Shown: one piece after another, positions 6,580-9,356 of the stretch | Position numbering within the stretch: the stretch's first letter is position 1 | Layout: every line of letters begins with the position of its first letter | Source: Campylobacterota bacterium | GTDB lineage: Bacteria > Campylobacterota > Campylobacteria > Campylobacterales > Sulfurovaceae | Assembly: GCA_013153825.1 (NCBI GenBank) | Contig: JAADDP010000167.1 | Location: 1 to 9,356 of the forward strand | Direction: 5' to 3' | Length of the DNA: 9,356 nucleotides | The notes under the pieces: generated by a model | What the model was told of the DNA's origin: nothing | The model's input: the letters and a program-made list of their open reading frames with translations, nothing else | Database searches by the model: none | Made by a program: the position numbers and the translations under genes

Positions 6580-7541
6580 GAGGGGCTAGATGGGGCTTCT
6601 CCATGGTTGAGATTATATTTGTAATTGTAATTTTAGGTATTGTGGCATCTATAGCCTCAAATATTATTGTTCAGGTCTATGAGAACTACATAATCCAGAG
6701 GGCAGTCTATAGAGTCAACCTAAAGAGTGAGTTGGCAATGAATGAGATAATTAACCGTCTAACATATAGAGTTCAAGGGACAACCATATCTAAAGACCAC
6801 TTAGCCTTCAAGGGTGGACATCCAACATCTGATGACTGGTTGCCCCTCTCCGAAGTACCAGCTGGTGGTATAAAGTATACAACTGTTGAGTGGATTGGAT
6901 ATGATAATGATAGCTTCGCCTCAAACGCCACACCAAACTGGAGTGGAGTCTCAAACTATGAGACTGCAACAATTGATGGCTTCTCAACTCCAGCTTCAGA
7001 CCTAAATAGAACTGCGAGAATAGTATCTATCCTATCCCAAGGGAGAGTTGACCTATCCAAGGATAGACCAGCAGGGGTCATATTTATGCAGAGTAGTAAC
7101 TACTATGATGGTATGAGCGAGTATAGCCCAGAGTGTATGGGTATGGTTCCAGAGGTGACAAGCTCTACAGATTGTATATTTCCTGTATATGCAGATAGCA
7201 GTAGTAGCTTTAAGTTTACAAGAGATAGAGACCCAAATAGCAACACTATAAGGCATAAGATTATTACAGAGAGGTATAAACTTGCATGGAGTGCATATAG
7301 TCTAGTCCCTGAGGAGAGGGAGAATGGTCTATTTGACCTCTATCTCTACTCAAACTACCAACCTTGGAATGGGGATAGCTATCTGGATAGTGCCGTTAAG
7401 AGAAATATATTAATAGATAATGTATCTGTATTTAAGTTTAATGAGAATGGAGGGGTTATCCGTTTTAAGCTCTGCATTGTAGAGAGGATATCTTTTGATA
7501 ATAATGTGAGTACATGTAAAGAGAAGGTGGTGATTAGATGA
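6576..7541 (+). CDS. Minor pilin/pseudopilin with type IV prepilin leader, second of three
   Basis: I place the start at TTG 6576, giving 321 residues. The TTG overlaps the TGA stop of the upstream gene (TTGA) and follows a GGGGAG site. The leader is then the short, basic MRGARWG, as expected for a prepilin. Mature sequence begins FSMVEIIFVIVILGIVASI, with Phe at +1 and Glu at +5. The longer reading from ATG 6537 gives 334 residues. The head domain is about 290 residues with four Cys (187, 200, 300, 314) that could form two disulfides. The size and its middle place in the operon resemble PilW/GspJ-like subunits, but this assignment is by analogy. It overlaps the third gene by four bases (ATGA). 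Confidence 0.8.
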   Translation: MRGARWGFSMVEIIFVIVILGIVASIASNIIVQVYENYIIQRAVYRVNLKSELAMNEIINRLTYRVQGTTISKDHLAFKGGHPTSDDWLPLSEVPAGGIKYTTVEWIGYDNDSFASNATPNWSGVSNYETATIDGFSTPASDLNRTARIVSILSQGRVDLSKDRPAGVIFMQSSNYYDGMSEYSPECMGMVPEVTSSTDCIFPVYADSSSSFKFTRDRDPNSNTIRHKIITERYKLAWSAYSLVPEERENGLFDLYLYSNYQPWNGDSYLDSAVKRNILIDNVSVFKFNENGGVIRFKLCIVERISFDNNVSTCKEKVVIR

Positions 7542-8017
7542 TAAGAGGAGATTTTAGGAGAGCCTTCTCTATGGTTACGGCTATAGTGGTTATATTTATA
7601 ATGGCTACAATATCTGCACTTGTGCTTGGAGTATCCAATAGAACCGTACACGCCACAACAGCACAGTATCAGCAGGAGCAGGCTAAACTACTAGCGAGGT
7701 CATATACAGAGTTGGCAATGTTATATATCATAAACTATGATAGAGATTTTAACCAGAACTGTATCGATAAGATTGAAGCAGATTTTGGAGACCCAAATAA
7801 TCTATACCATATAGATATGAATATTCACTATATCGGGAATAGTGGTCTTATCCCAAACTGCCCAGCAAATATAACTCAGAGTTGGATGGTTCTAAATCCA
7901 TTGGGGTTTGATAGTGCAATATCTGTAGTGGTTGATGTCTATGTCACATATAGCAATCTTGATGACCCTCTAAAAAGGGATATAACATTTCATAGACGAA
8001 CTATACAGAAATTATAA
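7538..8017 (+). CDS. Minor pilin-like protein lacking Glu at +5, third of three
   Basis: The protein has 159 residues. The ATG at 7538 overlaps the preceding TGA (ATGA), with AAGG upstream as ribosome binding site. The N-terminus MIRGDFRRA then FSMVTAIVVIFIMATISALVLG has a basic leader and a pilin-like hydrophobic helix. However, residue -1 is Ala rather than Gly, and mature +5 is Thr rather than Glu. GspK-type tip pseudopilins also lack this Glu, and PilX is the usual third partner in minor pilin operons. This protein is much shorter than GspK, so I leave it unnamed. Two Cys (75 and 108) could pair. It probably caps or initiates the filament together with the two upstream subunits. That role is inferred from family knowledge and the overlapping gene arrangement. 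Confidence 0.75.
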   Translation: MIRGDFRRAFSMVTAIVVIFIMATISALVLGVSNRTVHATTAQYQQEQAKLLARSYTELAMLYIINYDRDFNQNCIDKIEADFGDPNNLYHIDMNIHYIGNSGLIPNCPANITQSWMVLNPLGFDSAISVVVDVYVTYSNLDDPLKRDITFHRRTIQKL

Positions 8018-8058
8018 AATATCTATTAAATTTAATTTACTTTTTATTTACTTAAACT

Positions 8059-8067
8059 TGATATAAT
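8059..8067 (+). promoter_or_regulatory. Putative extended -10 promoter (TGATATAAT) for hpf-ispE
   Basis: A perfect TATAAT at 8062-8067 is preceded by TG one base upstream, an extended -10 element, within T-rich DNA. Transcription would start near 8074 and leave a leader of about 77 bases before the hpf ATG at 8151. The rest of the 133-base gap after the pilin operon shows no gene. Confidence 0.5.
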
Positions 8068-8150
8068 TTAGAACTTAAAATAGTATAAAAGAAGAGAAAT
8101 TAACTCCTTTTAACTTTTTTAAGTAATGAAACAATGTAAAGGATATCTCT

Positions 8151-8681
8151 ATGAGTAAAAATATAGTAGGAAGACATATCAACTTGTCAGATAGCATCAA
8201 AAAATATATCTCAGATGGTATAGATGAACTAAATAAGTATAATGTTGAGATAATTTCAACTAGCACGATAGTGTCTAGAGATAATACATATAAGAGTGCC
8301 GTTTTAGTTGAGCTTGTAATAAATCTAAAAGATAAGAATACGATTGTAATAACAGAGAGAGATAAAGATGTATATAGTGCAGTTGACTCTGTAATAGATA
8401 GAGCGAAAAAGGCCTTAAGAAGACATGCAGATAAGATAAAAGACCATAAAATCATGTCTTTCAAAGATTTAGGAACAGAAGCAGAGGCTGTATTGGATTT
8501 AGAACCTGATGAGGTAGAGATTGTTCCAATGGATTTAGAGTTACATAAGCCATTAGACTTTGATGAGGCAATTGAGGCGTTAAAGGCTGAGAAGAAGAGA
8601 CAGTTTATCGTATTCAATGATTATGATGGACATATGAGGGTTATGTATAAGAGAGCTGATGGAAAATTTGGACTCTACTAA
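8151..8681 (+). CDS. hpf: Ribosome hibernation promoting factor, long form
   Basis: The protein has 176 residues, with AAAGGA placed seven bases before the ATG. Residues 1-100 form a RaiA/HPF domain: an MSKNIVGRHINLSDSIKKYI start, a central strand region, and the basic helix AVDSVIDRAKKALRRHADKI near 77-96, which in the family binds the 30S decoding region. An acidic linker (about 105-135) leads to a C-terminal dimerisation domain. Its end, FIVFNDYDGHMRVMYKRADG, is typical of long HPFs that pair two 70S ribosomes into inactive 100S dimers in stationary phase or under stress. Length and both domains are complete. A good extended -10 promoter lies upstream, and ispE follows 34 bases after the stop, so the two may share a transcript. 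Confidence 0.93.
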   Translation: MSKNIVGRHINLSDSIKKYISDGIDELNKYNVEIISTSTIVSRDNTYKSAVLVELVINLKDKNTIVITERDKDVYSAVDSVIDRAKKALRRHADKIKDHKIMSFKDLGTEAEAVLDLEPDEVEIVPMDLELHKPLDFDEAIEALKAEKKRQFIVFNDYDGHMRVMYKRADGKFGLY

Positions 8682-8693
8682 TAGCCCATTAAG

Positions 8694-8713
8694 CTTGGGG
8701 AACTCTCCCCAAG
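8694..8713 (+). promoter_or_regulatory. Perfect 8-bp hairpin just before the ispE start codon
   Basis: CTTGGGGA (8694-8701) and TCCCCAAG (8706-8713) pair perfectly around an ACTC loop. The stem ends two bases before the ispE ATG at 8716 and starts 12 bases after the hpf stop. No T-run follows, so intrinsic termination is unlikely. The stem contains the only G-rich stretch available as a ribosome binding site. It could therefore mask ispE initiation, protect the hpf mRNA 3' end or mark a processing point. The structure is certain; the function is inference. Confidence 0.6.
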
Positions 8714-8715
8714 AT

Positions 8716-9356
8716 ATGAAGATAAAATCTAACGCAAAAATAAATATTTTCCTAAAAATTACAGGTCATAGTGGGGGGTACCACACTATCTTATCAAGAT
8801 TTGCTCTGGTTGAGAATCTATTTGATGAGGTCAGTTTTGTTCCAGAGAGGTGTGACAGATTTACAATAGAGGGGTTTCCAAACCTCCCAACTGAGAAAAA
8901 TCTAATATATAGAGCATATAGGGAGATTTACAACCTAATTCCAAAAAGCTGTAGAGAGTTCTTCAGATACCATAAGGTTGTTGTGGATAAGAGGATAGCA
9001 GAGGGGGCAGGTCTAGGGGGAGGTAGTAGCAACTCTGCATCATTTCTACTTCTTCTAAATAGGGTCTGTGGTCTAAATATAGATTTGGATAGGTTGGCAG
9101 ATATAGGCTCAAGGGTTGGGGCAGATGTCCCATTCTTTATATATGGTTATAGGGTTGCAAATGTAAAGGGGTTTGGTGAGATTGTTGAGGAGTTCAGAGA
9201 TGTAGATTTTGATATCGATATATTCACTCCAAATATACACTCCGATACGGCACAAGTATATAGAAATTTTAAAAATAGATTTTTAAGAGATATCAAACCG
9301 TATAGCTTTAGAGATTGGGAGTATCTAAACAGTAGAGAGATTTTATCAAAAACAGC
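8716..9356 (+). CDS. ispE: 4-diphosphocytidyl-2-C-methyl-D-erythritol kinase (3' partial)
   Basis: 213 codons are visible and the frame is open to the right edge. IspE phosphorylates CDP-methylerythritol in the cytosolic MEP pathway of isoprenoid synthesis. The start MKIKSNAKINIFLKITG carries the conserved Lys8. GYHT at 21-24 is the usual substrate-side motif. AGLGGGSSNSAS at 98-109 is the GHMP-kinase ATP-binding loop. GADVPFF at 135-141 carries the catalytic Asp137. The sequence ends well before the usual C-terminus of the family, so the tail lies beyond the window. ATG 8716 is chosen because family members begin a few residues before the Lys motif. A TTG at 8695 is in frame, but it falls inside the hairpin and has no ribosome binding site. 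It follows hpf by 34 bases. Confidence 0.93.
   Translation, partial: MKIKSNAKINIFLKITGHSGGYHTILSRFALVENLFDEVSFVPERCDRFTIEGFPNLPTEKNLIYRAYREIYNLIPKSCREFFRYHKVVVDKRIAEGAGLGGGSSNSASFLLLLNRVCGLNIDLDRLADIGSRVGADVPFFIYGYRVANVKGFGEIVEEFRDVDFDIDIFTPNIHSDTAQVYRNFKNRFLRDIKPYSFRDWEYLNSREILSKT

Noticed and set aside
8105..8143. TCCTTT (8105-8110) pairing with the hpf ribosome binding site AAAGGA (8138-8143)
   Set aside because: Only six pairs with two G-C across a 27-base loop in T-rich leader DNA; expected by chance.
8075..8617. Minus-strand ORF of 180 residues opposite hpf
   Set aside because: It is Ser/Leu-rich shadow sequence of a clearly conserved gene on the plus strand.
8694..8713. The hairpin as a rho-independent terminator of hpf
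   Set aside because: No T-run follows; the ispE start codon begins two bases later.

Overview
The window looks like a piece of a low-GC (about one third GC) bacterial chromosome from a sulfur-oxidising member of the Campylobacterota (Sulfurimonas/Sulfurovum/Thiovulum-like). The reasons are a sulfide:quinone oxidoreductase-type flavoprotein, heavy use of AGA (Arg) and ATA (Ile) codons, T-rich promoters with TATAAT boxes but no clear -35, and the style of the pilin, HPF and IspE proteins. The lineage is inferred from protein character and composition, not from a search.

Layout, left to right. (1) Positions 1-1800, plus strand: the 3' part of a large, very AT-rich gene for an OLD-family-like protein (ABC-type ATPase followed by a TOPRIM nuclease-like domain). 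Its start lies before the window, and it is probably an accessory or defence gene. (2) Positions 1837-3481, minus strand, convergent with the first gene: a two-gene operon of a 488-residue sulfide:quinone oxidoreductase-like flavoprotein and, 16 bases downstream, a 53-residue protein with a strong ribosome binding site. (3) Positions 3482-3707: an AT-rich divergent promoter region. (4) Positions 3708-5783, plus: a family 5 (oligopeptide/dipeptide type) solute-binding protein with a signal peptide and an unusual C-terminal membrane anchor, and no permease genes next to it. (5) Positions 5851-8017, plus: three overlapping genes for minor pilins/pseudopilins, translationally coupled (TTGA and ATGA overlaps). 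The third lacks the conserved Glu at +5. (6) Positions 8151-8681, plus: long-form ribosome hibernation promoting factor. (7) Position 8716 to the window end, plus: ispE, truncated at the right edge, with a perfect 8-bp hairpin ending two bases before its start codon.

The genes fall into separate functional blocks: energy metabolism (sulfide oxidation), peptide or solute capture, a surface pilus or type II-like secretion tip, and housekeeping translation and isoprenoid genes. The most striking global signal is that I find no GATC anywhere in the 9356 bases, where roughly thirty would be expected from base composition. Asp codons are written GAC rather than GAT when the next base is C. This points to long-standing selection against GATC. 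The most likely undescribed system is the ATPase-TOPRIM gene at the left edge, whose open N-terminal extension and upstream neighbours are cut off.
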